Part shown: piece after piece, positions 44,100 through 55,599 of the stretch
Layout of the letters: each line of letters starts with the position of its first letter
Numbering within the stretch: the stretch's first letter is position 1
Notes under the pieces: model-generated
Seen by the model: only the letters and a program-made list of their open reading frames with translations
The model's database searches: none
What the model was told of the DNA's origin: nothing
Assembly (NCBI GenBank): GCA_008508345.1
Contig: QNGE01003259.1
Location: 15,089-79,088 of the forward strand
Length of the DNA: 64,000 nucleotides
Direction of reading: 5' to 3'
Source of the DNA: Paragonimus westermani
Taxonomy: Eukaryota > Platyhelminthes > Trematoda > Plagiorchiida > Troglotrematidae
Program-made: the position numbers and the translations under genes

Positions 44100-45510
44100 A
44101 AGTCGTAACTGATAGCACCAACGAGTCTTGGACAGAAACATGCAACCAAGTGTGAAGCAGGAAGACATTCACGCGGTGAATAAAAAGCTTGCTTTTATCG
44201 CTTTACTAGAACCAATCAAATTGCAATTGACCCCATTCACTTCAAGAGATACTTTTGACGTCATCAACGCAGGTGATTCAGTGAATATCAAGGTTTCCTT
44301 AGATGTAACCTCCCTATTCACAAACGTGCTGTTAAGAGAAACTTGGTTATTTGTGTGTTTAAACTGAAACCAGACAACTCAAGATCGGCATTCCCCTTGC
44401 CAAACTAAGAGATATTATTATTCTGCGTCTCAAACAGTCAGTTTTAATTTGATTGAAAGCTTCATAAACAGTGTAATGGTTTAGCCATGGGCTCATCGTT
44501 AGGTCGGTTGCTGGCAGATATATTTGTGGCCAAACTAGAGATCAGTGTACTACGTCACTTCTTCGGTAAGTTTTGTCTTCATAAGCGCTACGTAGGCCAT
44601 ATATTTTGCTTACTGAACGAAAAGATGATACACGGTTTGTAATAACTGACTTCAGTCGTGCGAACCCCGACGTCGTACTCATCACCAAATTAGAGATGAA
44701 CAACCAATTACCATTTCTAAATATTGTCTTGCATTGTAGAACAGATGGGTCAATTCAAAAGGCAGTACATAAGAAATACTACGTGGGCTGACCAGTAGAT
44801 GCATCTCCTCAGCTTTGTTCCGCTGAAGTATAGGCGGAATTTGGTTTGCTGCTTAACAAACAGAGCCCAAAGAATATGCAAGACAGACACCTTCTAGGTT
44901 GAACTCCTGCACGTTTGAGATGTTCTAAGCCAAATTGAATATCCCTAGCCATTCTTGGACAGAAACATGCGAACCAAAGTGAAGCGTGAATTTGTTCAGG
45001 CGGTAGATGAAAAGCCTGTTTTTATAACTGTACCGTACAAGGGTGAAGTTACTGGTGAGATTATCACCTCCCGAATTTCTAATGTGATTGAGAGCAGCAG
45101 GACTCATCTTATCGTTCAATACCTGCCCTGTACTGGTGCCACACCTCAAAGATAGAGTGCCTAGATTTTCATCGTCCTTTTGTGTTTATTCTCTCGCCTC
45201 TTGTCACACCGGTTACGTTGAGCGAACCACAAGATGGCTATCGGGACTGATTCGTGGGCAACTCCCGAAGTGGCTTCAAAACGTTTCGACAAAGCTCATT
45301 TACATTGCGATCGGTCTTCATTTGCTTGACACTGGCCATCAAATTGAGCCGGATGAAGCCTTCTAAGTCATTTAAAAGGTCCGTCAAGCCCACTGCAAAG
45401 CTGTCAGAGTGCGATTGTTATCAACGGCCGTGGCTTTGGTCATCAAATCGATATATAAGGGCTCAAAAACGGTTTGTACAAACCCTACATCATCCTTGGC
45501 TAAAGTGAGC
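44100..45510 (+). mobile_element. Penelope-like relic, scrambled
   Basis: 44128-44215 matches 44955-45040 ('DRNMRTKVKREFVQAVDEKP'), a segment that belongs between RT and GIY-YIG. RT pieces follow it: 'VSLDVTSLFTNVLLRET' near 44297, a YVG version of the catalytic box near 44590, then 'LEMNNQLPFLNIVL'. After the second linker copy comes the GIY-YIG remnant 'CVYSLASCHTGYVERTTRWLSGLI' (45178-45250) and 'LLDTGHQIEPDEAF'. Stops and frameshifts are frequent. It is a different lineage from the 29-32 kb pair. Confidence 0.8.
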
Positions 45511-46021
45511 AAGCAAGAACCACTTGATCTCGACGAATGCATGTCTCACGGCAGCCACTAGTGACAGTTCACACATTCACTAACACTTCCAATCCCCTCC
45601 AGCAGACTGTGATTCACCCGACTTCTGTTTTCAATGACCCATTTGGATTGCTCTAATTTTTTATATGGAAAACGTATGTATCGTGTGTAATTGTACATGC
45701 CTGATAAGAATGATCGAAAACAGCCGCTCGCACAATTGGTATTTTATGAATTCTATGGGAATGTGGAAATGGTTGTTAGTGTTGAGCGTTTTTATCCAGC
45801 TATATATACTTGAACTGTGACTACCGGAAATTCCGTAGAGTTGGAGGCTTATGCTATCAACTGCATTCGATTATTGTAGAAGACACTGTATGTTTGGCTA
45901 AAACTAACTTCAGCGAAGCAAAAGAGAAAACACAAGTGAACATGTCATGATACGAACATGAGCTATTCCTCTCCATGTCCCGTACGGCCATTTATGCAGA
46001 CGAATCAAACAATTGCCAATG
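45511..46021. other. No gene recognised
   Basis: It may contain the 3' non-coding part of the Penelope-like relic. No motif is clear. Confidence 0.5.
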
Positions 46022-46025
46022 ATTA

Positions 46026-46163
46026 TGTGGTGGATTGTCAGGTCGAAGGTGCGAGTTTTCGAACGCTCGGCCGNGCGGCAGGTTTTCGAACATACCTCCC
46101 CCACTTTGAGGTATTCGGCCGAGCGTTCGAAAACTCGCACCTTCGACCTGACAATCCACCACA
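46026..46163. mobile_element. MITE with perfect 48-bp terminal inverted repeats
   Basis: 46026-46073 (tgtggtggattgtcaggtcg...) is the exact reverse complement of 46116-46163, with a short centre between. 'atta' at 46022-46025 and 46164-46167 is a 4-bp target duplication. One N lies at 46074 next to the left arm. One arm recurs at 8460-8521. There is no coding capacity. The superfamily is unknown. Confidence 0.85.
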
Positions 46164-46167
46164 ATTA

Positions 46168-48240
46168 GTGTCACAGTTAATGCGTGCACGACGGTAGGCA
46201 AGCTTCATACCAGCTGTTCAACCTAGGCCATTCAACCGTGCCTTGAGCTGTGTACGCAAGCACCCTGAAGCTGCTGAGTTCAGAAAGAACTTCTAAGGTC
46301 TTAACCCATGTAGGTCATCCATATCAGGCTCTTCCGCGGGCTCTATTCAAGAATAACGAACCCCCGTTCATTCATTCTGTTCCCCGTGGCTTGCTAAATT
46401 GAGAGACAGACATTCAATCCCGTCACTGAGAAATTCCCTCGCAACGTGTACATCGTCTACTGATCACTCAGTCTGATTTCAGTTGAGCACTACTGGTGAT
46501 GTGTATTGAGTCCATCAGTTCGCCCGAATTGCATGGGACGCAATATCGCGAGCAACAACCTGGATTGCCAACCGGATGTTGACAGATTGATTGATTCTTC
46601 ATCCCCTCTCAGTCAATCGAACACTGTGTCCTTCACTGGCCGACAGTAGTTCCGTCCCTGTACATGTCCGCAGCCACTGATTCAGTTGATAGCTATTCAT
46701 CCGTATTCCTTGTTTAGGCCCAGTCTAACCTTTGTGGGTAGTTGACGCACTCTTGTTCAACGAAATGTTTAGGTTTGTTGTTTGTATCACCCGTCATCAA
46801 CAGTTCGGCCACATATAACAAATATGTTCCTGCTCCATTATTAGTTGACTGCTGGACTAGTGTCATGTCTGGCTAGCGGGTAGTATGTTTCAGTTCCATA
46901 CTAGGAGGCGTAAAACGGTAGGGGAACAGGTCTCGTGTTATAGTTTTGTGCGCTTGTTTAAGTCATAAAAATTAGCGGTTATCAATAGTAGACCGTCACC
47001 CTAGAGTTAATATCATTCGAAGGATTTCCGATATTTATGGGTTACCTGCATGACCAGTATTTTGCCGCCAGTCAAAACTTATTTGTGCCAGGAAACGGAG
47101 TAAAAGTTCACCAGCGCTCATCAGTTCTAACCGCAGTTTCATCTCAAAGTTGGTGAACAATAACACGGAATTCAGTTACTTTGTGAACACATGAATTACT
47201 CTCCAAAACTTCGTTCATTTGCCTTAAAGACATGTAGTATTTAGATATTTGGGTTGACAGTGCCCAAGTACAGTTCACTGTACACCAGTTTGGGCCAGCA
47301 GAACATGCTGCGTATTATAAGTGTACTTTGCTAAAGAACCCGAACAAATGTTTCGTTCCCGATAGTGTGAATATTTTAGTCCAGTTTGACTGAACGCATG
47401 TCACTGCTGAACTCTGGTTCTTATGGTCCACGACTGGGTAGACAACAGTGGATGTTTTCCAGTTTTCTTTCTTGGGCGTGATACACTTCGACTATCAGAT
47501 TTCACCAGTTACCAAGGGAGAAAATCGATACTTGTGTGAAGAACCAAACCCACGTTAAGTGTGAAAATTAGTACATACAGGTCACCGCAGCAAGTTAAAC
47601 GTGGCAAGTTTTTACAGAATGAAGCAAGAAGCCATGCCAGATGTTCCAGATAGGATATTTCTGAGCTTCTGGTGTGGTTTTGTAGCGCAGATATTCTGCA
47701 GTTGTATGGTTTCTACATTATCAAAGCTGTCACGCTGCTTATGAGTAAGTGTAAAATTATGCCTGGCGCTCTCAGTATCAGTGCGCTTCCATCGAAGTCC
47801 ACCGACATTACACAACTCGATGACATGCGTTCATCAAAGCCCCTAGTACAGACTATGCTCAGGTCGCCAAATCGATAGCCAGGCAAGCACGTACTCACTA
47901 ATATCTTAGCCTAATCAATTCTGACCCGTTTTGTTAGTTCCAGACGGTTTAGCATGCACATTAGTAGGGTGGCAGATTTCACAGGTTAGATGAGAACCAA
48001 CTGCGAAAAATTTCGGATTTGGCTGGAGTTGAAACACAAATTTCACACTGGGACTCAGTTATTTACCCCACCCGCTGTGTCATACGGAATCCACCAAATG
48101 ACCCAAGGGATTCGCTGCCCAAGCAGAATCCCTCAGTTAGTGTGCTGGAATTCAACAGCGCCGATGTCGATCACAAGAATTGCATTACTTATAAGTAATG
48201 TGGAACACTGTACAATTCAGATGAGACTGAGTTTCTGAGC
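46168..48240. other. No gene recognised
   Basis: About 2 kb with only short, unrecognised frames and no repeat that I could match elsewhere in the window. Confidence 0.5.
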
Positions 48241-48247
48241 TCCCAGT

Positions 48248-48335
48248 GTGGCATCTTAGCTTACCTGGTAGAAGGCCAGCCGCGTCTGAGCGAGTTATTT
48301 TTGCAGCTGGTTCGAATCCAGCCGAAACCCGGATA
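48248..48335 (+). other. tRNA-like sequence (SINE head or tRNA pseudogene)
   Basis: An A-box-like TAGCTTACCTGG is at 48257-48268, and a perfect B box GGTTCGAATCC at 48309-48319. The T arm folds as GCTGG-TTCGAAT-CCAGC. The acceptor stem and a normal anticodon arm do not form, so this is not a working tRNA gene. It does not match the hammerhead SINE beyond the promoter boxes. Confidence 0.6.
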
Positions 48336-50114
48336 GTTTGCAACCAGGCCTTACCTAAACCTTCAGTACTCTCGGTGCACAATTAAAGCAAGGCATACGA
48401 CTCTTGTATCGGACCGGCACATAATATTGTGCGATAAATTTCAGTGGTTATATGTAAGCCAGTGCCCATATGCGTCGGCAAATCAACGTTGAAAAAGATA
48501 TTCAGTAAATCGGAGCTGGATTGCCAAATAAAAACAACCAGGATTGCTATGACGTGTTCTACTAAACCGGAATAGTCGAACAGATTCACGCACATACAGC
48601 ACGAGCATAGAGCCTCGAAATTCACGATGATTCATGTAAAACTGGAAAAATAACCACAGTCTGTGCAAGACTCAGGGAGAATGGAAGATTTCTGTGGGAA
48701 CGAACTGTTACACTCGCAGTAGGACGTGTGTGAATGAAGTCCGCCGAGATGCGAGAATAAATATGCAACGAATACACAGGAGAGTCCATAGAAAACACTA
48801 CCAACATAAATGTATTAGTTGGAAAAATGATCAGCGGGGAATCAAAAAACAATAACACGGGTGGGCGTCATGTGATCACAGACGAAAGAGATAAACAAAC
48901 ACAGAGGGTTGGAATGCAGCAATCGGAGCGCCCGGTTGCGAAGTGCACAGAATGACAGACCAGTTTAAATAGCGACTACCAACGATTGATGCCGAAAATT
49001 CGGACACGATAAAACTGAGGAAGTTTTGGTAGAAGAGCCAGAAATACGAGCGATGAGGCGTTGATCAAGCAGTGTACTGGATCGTACTCAGTATAGAAAC
49101 TAGCCAAAAGGAATCTGTACGAGAAAGTAGGGAGAAAATCAGCAAGCTGGTGGAGATTAAACGTACGCAACTCGGTTCAACCTGAAGACATTTGAACATT
49201 GATAGTCTAAAGCATAACGAATGGGGCTATTGAGTGACAAAAGGATGACAAATCATGATTACGTTGAACAACTGCACAGACCACAGTACAGAAACACACT
49301 GAATTTCCGTAAATTCGCAACCTAACGACATCGTCAGTTACGTGCGAATTAACGAGGAACTACTTGTTTTCCAAAATTAGGGTGGAATGCTGCTCAGAGG
49401 CGACAGACATGAAAACATGATTAGCACAGATAGTTCATTGGCTATGACGCTAAGAGCACTTCATTAGTGAACGAATCACGATTGTTGTTGATATTATTAC
49501 ACATAAAACTTTCAGTCATCAAAACTACAACGCGACACTCGACATGTGAAAATTGCTAGCTAGTTATATCTGCGTGACGCCACGGCTGAGACCCTGTTAA
49601 GCGGCCAAAGTGCGATGCCACCTCACACTATCCACGCGCGATCAGCACCGCACCATTCTCACTTCACTGTACGCGTAGTCACTCCAAGTAACCTCTGTTA
49701 ACCCAACAACCGGCGAGCCTACCTATTTCAATGCCACAAAAATCCGCGAATACGACGAGTCAAATTTGCACAGAACTAATGCATGCGCGTCCACAATACA
49801 AGGTAAGGTATTTCCACAGAGTGGGTAAAAATCACTCTGTAGGGTATGTCAGTGATAAAGTCAACTATTATCATCATCATCATCCTAAACAGCAACACAC
49901 CAGTCTCTCGCTGATGTCTAACTGTCATACAACCATGAGGAAACAGCAAGTCCGGCTCAGAGAAAAAAGAAAGAAAGACAAAAATGGAGAAGAGGAGAAC
50001 TGAGTGAGAAAATAGCTACGTCTATATTCAGACATCCAGCATCAAGGTGCTCACACCAGACAAATAGCCAGGTTGAAAATCAACTAACGGATCAGCAGAC
50101 ACAATTCACATAAT
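48336..50114. other. No gene recognised
   Basis: Short frames only. A (TCA)n run lies near 49868-49886. Confidence 0.5.
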
Positions 50115-50290
50115 GTAGTGACTGTTGACACATCAAGATTCCAGTCCAGATGAGAATATGCACTGATGGGCCCTGCTAAGAGAGAAACTCGAGTTTAATG
50201 CCTTCTTTGGACGTGGACTAACCGAAAACCCCATTTGAGTGCGAAGGCTGTGATCAGATGTGGATTGTGTCCAACTTAAAGTAATCTAAG
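50115..50290 (+). mobile_element. Hammerhead SINE, diverged copy
   Basis: 'atatgcactgatgg', 'gagagaaactcgagtt' and 'gcgaaggctgtgatcagatg' match the family in order. The ribozyme is damaged: CTGATGG in box 1, and GTT instead of GTC at the cleavage site. Confidence 0.7.
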
Positions 50291-50470
50291 CCACTGAACC
50301 TCTGCTAATGAGTCAGGCCATGTTCAATCGGTTTAATGAAGACAGTAAATTCGACCTAATTGAGAATCACTGATCATGGGGTTATCGATTAGATTGCAGA
50401 ATGTTTTTGCTTATTCACAAGGTTGTGGTTGCGCGTTTTGATCACTATTCGGTAGTACCTAACACGAATT

Positions 50471-50640
50471 TGCTAACCTAGTGGTTAACACGCTGGTCTT
50501 ACAGGCAGGAGGGCCGGGGTGCAAATTCCAGTGCGGGCGAGGATATGAGCTATTGATGAGTTGTGATAAAAGTGAACGGATTTCGCGGGATTCGGATTTT
50601 CCGAAAGCAAACAGTTTTTCGTTCCCAAGGAAAGCGGACA
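50471..50640 (+). mobile_element. Hammerhead SINE, diverged copy with tRNA-like head
   Basis: An A-box-like TGCTAACCTAGTGG is at 50471-50484, and a B-box-like stretch (gtgcaaattcc) is at 50519. 'gaggatatgagctattgatga' then aligns with the SINE ribozyme region. Core boxes are mutated. Confidence 0.6.
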
Positions 50641-52285
50641 AAGTGGGTTAAAACGTATACACCCACTACACAGTATTGCGTTAGGCTATTCTCACAAGAC
50701 TGTCTCTGACACAACTACAAACCAGGAGGGAACTAATGCATCGGTTAGCACGCAACCAGGAATCAACCAGATACTGAAGGCACCGCAAAGCTGGACGTTT
50801 GTATGAAGTGTTGAAGGAAATGGAACCTGTATTACTGGATATCGTAGTAACAACTAATGGAGAAAAATCGGTATAAAAGTGGACGTCAACAGAAGAATTC
50901 ATCCAGCATCAGGAGATATCAGCCATACAATGACTAAGTTGTTCCAATTCCTCTTGTTAACGCATTCGAGGGCATGCGAAGGTCACTTGGCTGCAATAAT
51001 GGGTTAACAAAAATGTCACCAACCTAATTTGGCAAGCCGATCTAGATCTGCTTGATCTTCTACTCGGTTTCCAATCAACTTTATCACGCGCACATCGCTT
51101 ACGTGTATGAGTTAATTGTTTGCAGTTTGAAGTAGAACGCGAGCAACATACAAGAAGAAAAACATGCAAAGCGATGTTAAGTATCCGGGAACAAACAGCA
51201 AAAGATGACATTATGACGTGAAAAAAACGAGCACACCTAATGACTAGTGATGCAGCACAATGTCACTGACGAACCGTCACACGGAATCCTACATCATTCA
51301 ACGAGGCTGAATATAACGAAGAAACAAAGTTGAACACAGTTCGGCACAGTATTCGTCCAAGAAAGAGCACACTCGTCGGAGTTCTCTAACAAGCTACGAC
51401 ATACCATACATTAAGCAAATCTACTGAGGAAGCACATCTATGGGAGCGGCGTACGAAACACTTCGAAACTTGAAAATGGCCCAGTCCGTCCAATGGGAAG
51501 TCAGTAGGGCAGTTTTGCTGGACTAAACCAACCAGCCTGCTGCTTATATGTCGGCTGTAAAGCACAGCAGTGAAGTACATCGGATGCGAACAATCTTCAC
51601 ATGTCGCACTAGCATGCTAAAATCTATTATACATCGGACTAAGATCTGCTCACCAGTAAGTTGATTCCATGTGCCATGCCAAATGACCGCTGAGACGTGT
51701 GAACGATGCGCTTCCGGGGTTGCATCTTGCAAAAATGAGTGTGCAGATGACGTACAGAATTTCGTTCTGGAACTCGAGCACCTGGTTGTATTGGCTCAGG
51801 TGATGTAGTTACAATGTTAACCAAAGATCGCCCAATCGGAAAACGGAGAGTAAAACATGTTTGGCCAACTCCTGGGAGTAACGGTGAGACTGCTAAAGGA
51901 CTTCCCACTGACTACAATCTTGTCTTTCATACTGCCCTTAACCTGGTCCTGAACAGAGAACAGCAGTCACAATGTCTCCCAGCTCTCCAACAGTTCTGGG
52001 ATTTGAACAACCATTATTTGGCTAACGTCTACAGGTGAGCAGCAAGACAGCAACCCACCCAGCGGGCGACCAGACTGCTGTAGGGCGTCTGTTGAGTGGT
52101 GTATTGCCCATACCGACCATTTTTGTTTACGCTGACCTGTAATGGTCCAATGTTACAGGACGGTTTCGCAATCGGCACAGCTACCAAACGAAGGTCATTC
52201 AACAGCACACTATATTCAAAGCAGTTTCGCATACCTTATGGCACTCGGAATCGTTTGGATGAGATCACAGCAGTAACCATGAGCA
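50641..52285. other. No gene recognised
   Basis: Several short frames on both strands; none shows a domain. Confidence 0.5.
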
Positions 52286-52337
52286 CATGTTATTGATAAA
52301 CAGATTGAGAGTTACACAAAGTTATGAGCAAGTTATA

Positions 52338-52382
52338 ATACTCTACGTTTCAACCACCTTGGGTAGCCTTCGTCAGGAATGC
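52338..52382 (-). ncRNA. Minimal hammerhead-like motif
   Basis: On the minus strand: stem I GCATTC with GAGTAT (four good pairs including one wobble next to the core), box 1 CTGACGA (52376-52370), an 18-base stem II region that pairs with several wobbles (GGCTACC with GGTGGTT), GAAA (52351-52348), then CGTA. Stem III can only be the palindromic ACGT, so any activity would probably need a dimer. The cleavage triplet would be GTA. Confidence 0.65.
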
Positions 52383-52387
52383 TGTCA

Positions 52388-52432
52388 ACACTCCTGAAAA
52401 ATGCCATCCGAGGTGGTTGAGACGTAGAGTAT
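52388..52432 (+). ncRNA. Hammerhead-like motif, decayed partner
   Basis: It has the same spacing as the minus-strand motif: ACACTC with GAGTAT for stem I, CTGAAAA in place of CTGACGA, an 18-base stem II region, GAGA in place of GAAA, then CGTA. Two core changes should abolish cleavage. Confidence 0.55.
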
Positions 52433-52482
52433 TACAACTTGCTCATAACTGTGTTATTCTCAATCTGTTTATTAATAACATG

Positions 52483-54436
52483 CTAAACCCAACATCCAAA
52501 CTGTTTGACTTCATTCGTACTAAATTTGGTGCGGGTATCTTATAAATGAGCACGACTTTTGTAACAATCTTGACAAAGGAAGGTTGTCTTAACAATGTGC
52601 TGAAATAACATCGGCCGGATTCCACTGAATCGCCTCTCAAGAGAAAACGCAGTCACCGATGAAACAAATTCACTTACTCAAGGTCGGATCGATGTTGCCG
52701 ATTTGAGGTAGTGGTCAGGCTTGTGTACTGCACCGACCTACAGGGCTATGGTGATTGAGACCAATGAAATCCAGTTACACTCCTAGGGTTGTACGTCGTA
52801 CTATTGACCGCGTAAGGGTGTTTAAATAACGAAGCACGATCTTATAGGCACACAGTGGAACTAGCTTTGTGATTGCGACACTATCTTCAGAAAAGAGGGT
52901 TGGTAAGGGTAAAATCAAACAAAACACATCGGGGCAGCCCAACGGCTGATCGTGACCATATGCATACTGTCCAATGCGGTTGAAGAACTTTCGGTGTAAT
53001 TCAGAAGCTTTATATATATTCGAATACATCCACTACACACAACAGTGGCCCGAATTGGACAAAACTGTCTTATTCATCGCGCCCTCCGGCTGGTCTCTCA
53101 ATACCAACACAGTTAGAGGCTCCGGGTAGGGTCGTCCAAGAAAATCCTACTTCCTGCTGCCTTTCACAGGTCCGACCTTCGAATCAAAGACTCGCGGTGA
53201 AGTTCCCTAATTCAACTCCGCCCGTGGCACAAAAGGCTGAGAAGCTACAGGAGGTATTGTTTCTCTGTCAGACCCAACGAGAGCATATGAAACAACTTTA
53301 AAAAAATGACGGTTAAACCGTCCGGATCCCAACGGTGGAGTGATCCAAACGAGCATTGGGTAGAAATTTCAGGAACCGCGCAGACCGTTTGTAAAGAGGT
53401 CTATTCCAAAGGAGCACCACGGATGCGGCAGTAGATTTCCACAGGACTTTCCAACGAACGCTGATTGGTTATACAGACTCTGAAAACGACAAGGACCACC
53501 GAGCTACGAGCCAAAGAAATTGAGAAGACACTTTTATCAAGGAACAGTCGAGTGTTATTTTCAGCGATTCGTGGTTTCACAGTCTTCGTTAGTTGGCGAT
53601 AAGTGGACACAGGTTGTGAAAGCCTTGACTATCCCACTGAGCTGGCTACGAGATTCGCGATCACCCACAACGGGTGTAGGAAACAATCTCAAACACGTCA
53701 TTGTCGTGATCAGCAACAAACCTACATCTACAAGGTTATCGGCTTTTCCTTCTCTTCCCGTAACCTTCAATTGTTTTCTACACTTCTCTATACGATTGCA
53801 TTTATTTATTACTCCCCCTCTTCGTGGGCCACTGTCAGGACCAACGGCAGCCAAACCATAGTGTTCACGGGTTCGGCGCAAAGTTGAACATAATGATGAG
53901 TATAGAAGGCGTTTGTTGCTGGGAGGGAACACCGCATTATACGCACCGCAAAAAGATTTACATATTAAACAACACTTAACCTCGTAACGCATTTATTGCA
54001 CACTGCTGTAAACTTAGAATTTGCCAGCCGTGTTACCATCGACTGCTTTATCGACAGAACGAATATGCATACGTCTACCTTAAACAAAACAACTGTTGTG
54101 GTTGTCAAGCATAAAAATGGGTCAGATTTAAGTTACATACACGCAAATTAAAGAAAGACCTACAAAACGATAGGAACCACGATCAAAAATTTTTTCGTGG
54201 GAGAGAACTGTTCACCGTCATCAAATTGTTCCCACTGTGTTAGTGCCCGAGCTTCTCCTTGATCCAATGTTTCATACGGGCTTCCCTTTTCCCAGTGAAG
54301 CAATAAATACAGTACCTGTTGGATGAGGCGAGAAGGGCAAAGCGACAAAAAGTGACTGATAAGTAACAGTGACACGGATTACAATGACAATAATAACAAA
54401 CAACATATATAAAATATGTGATGATAAAAAGTTGAA
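52483..54436. other. No gene recognised
   Basis: Overlapping frames at 53520-53992 on both strands cancel each other as evidence. Near 53812-53830 a pyrimidine-rich run reads as a purine tract on the minus strand and could be an LTR-element trace, but no LTR pair was found. Confidence 0.45.
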
Positions 54437-54540
54437 CACCATCCACATTTGATCGCAGCTGTCGCATTCAGACAGACTTTCCAGCCAGCCTCTTTCGAAA
54501 AGAAGCACTAGACTCAAGTTTCGCTCGCATTACTGGGCGA
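54437..54540 (-). mobile_element. Hammerhead SINE, minus-strand partial copy
   Basis: 'catttgatcgcag', 'agactttccagccagcctct' and 'aagcactagactcaagtttc' match the reverse complement of 25970-26050. The GAAA box, stem III and GTC are present in reverse complement; box 1 is lost. Confidence 0.8.
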
Positions 54541-54610
54541 TCTGATCATTGCTCACTAGCAAATGTGGCTGAGCATTCACATATGATGATTAAGTTGTGC
54601 CTAATGTGAG

Positions 54611-54777
54611 GTCAATAGTGCAGTGGTCAACATGGATGTCTCATGAAAGCGTGACCACAGTTCAAATCCCGGTTGTGGCAGGGATATGCACTACTGGTGA
54701 GCTCTAATGACAGCGGAGGCTGCGATCAAATGCGACAGACACGCAACCTAAAATTAACCAAATTCCCGACTACTCAT
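54611..54777 (+). mobile_element. tRNA-derived hammerhead SINE, internally deleted, with full Pol III boxes
   Basis: A box TAGTGCAGTGG (54616-54626) and B box GTTCAAATCC (54660-54669) are spaced as in tRNA genes. 'gatatgcactactggtgagc' follows, so box 1 is CTGGTGA with one core change. The GAAA box to the stem-rich tail is deleted (about 70 bases), and the family 3' end 'aattcccgactactcat' closes it. This copy shows the head that the 25.9 kb copy has lost. It forms an inverted pair with 54437-54540. Confidence 0.85.
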
Positions 54778-55599
54778 CCGTAACATAAAATATTCGTCAG
54801 AATCAACGTAACTCAATTCGTGGCTTTTGTACCGCCGAACGTTCACCGCCGCGCAACTTACTAAGACGGGTAAGCTCTATAGGATCAGGCTTATCAAATC
54901 AGATGGCAGCCTGAGCTTTCACTGTACGACTGAAAGCCAGCGTGGTTACCACTGTTTATTTCTGATACACGCGGCAGCAATTCACATGAATTAATTGTAA
55001 GATCGAAGTTCACAACAAACGACACCCAGAGAATGCCTGTGTGATAGGCAACAACATAAACAATAACAAACCATAAGCACTTATTACAATGCTTTCAGTT
55101 CGACGAAATTGAGGTAGCTGGGATCATTTCCGTCTTAGTTTGAAATAATCCAGTAAGCTTGTATTACATAAACAGTTGAGGATGCTGTTTACACAGTCCG
55201 CACCACCAGCTATCCTACCCAGAAAAGACACGTTTGACTCGAGATAGTGCGCACAAATGTTGGCCCACGATTGCCATTAACCAACTAGCATCTTGATGTT
55301 GGGCACCAGCTTAACGGCGTGAAACAACACGATAAGGATGGCTCATTTATAGCGAATTTGTCGCAACCATCCGGACCCGGATCATACAGTTGTACGTGCT
55401 GAATTCGTTCTGTAACTTGTTCGGAGGTCAAACGCCTATAAATACAAGATAATTAATCGGTCTTCTACGAAGAGGGAACGCTTACCAGTACTGACATAAA
55501 CAACACCTCAAACTAGTAAGGTGAGAGAACCTAACGAACAATGGGAACAAGTCACGTTCACTAAGAAAGCTTACCGCAAAGAAGTGTGTTTCTACTCAG
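54778..55599. other. No gene recognised
   Basis: I see nothing identifiable here. Confidence 0.5.

Larger units (their letters stand above)
52286..52482. mobile_element. Foldback element with two opposed hammerhead-like motifs
   Basis: Left arm 52286-52359 and right arm 52411-52482 are near-perfect reverse complements (catgttattgataaacag against its mirror). Each arm with the adjoining centre carries a hammerhead-like layout: minus strand 52382-52338 and plus strand 52388-52432. Penelope-like elements are known to carry minimal hammerheads near their ends, so this may be a non-autonomous derivative of one. Confidence 0.8.

Noticed and set aside
49868..49886. TCA-repeat run as a possible CRISPR or tandem array
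   Set aside because: A short simple-sequence run with no spacers. No CRISPR-like array occurs in the window.
53520..53992. Overlapping 113- and 143-codon ORFs on opposite strands
   Set aside because: Neither has recognisable domains and they overlap each other. Open length alone is not evidence here.
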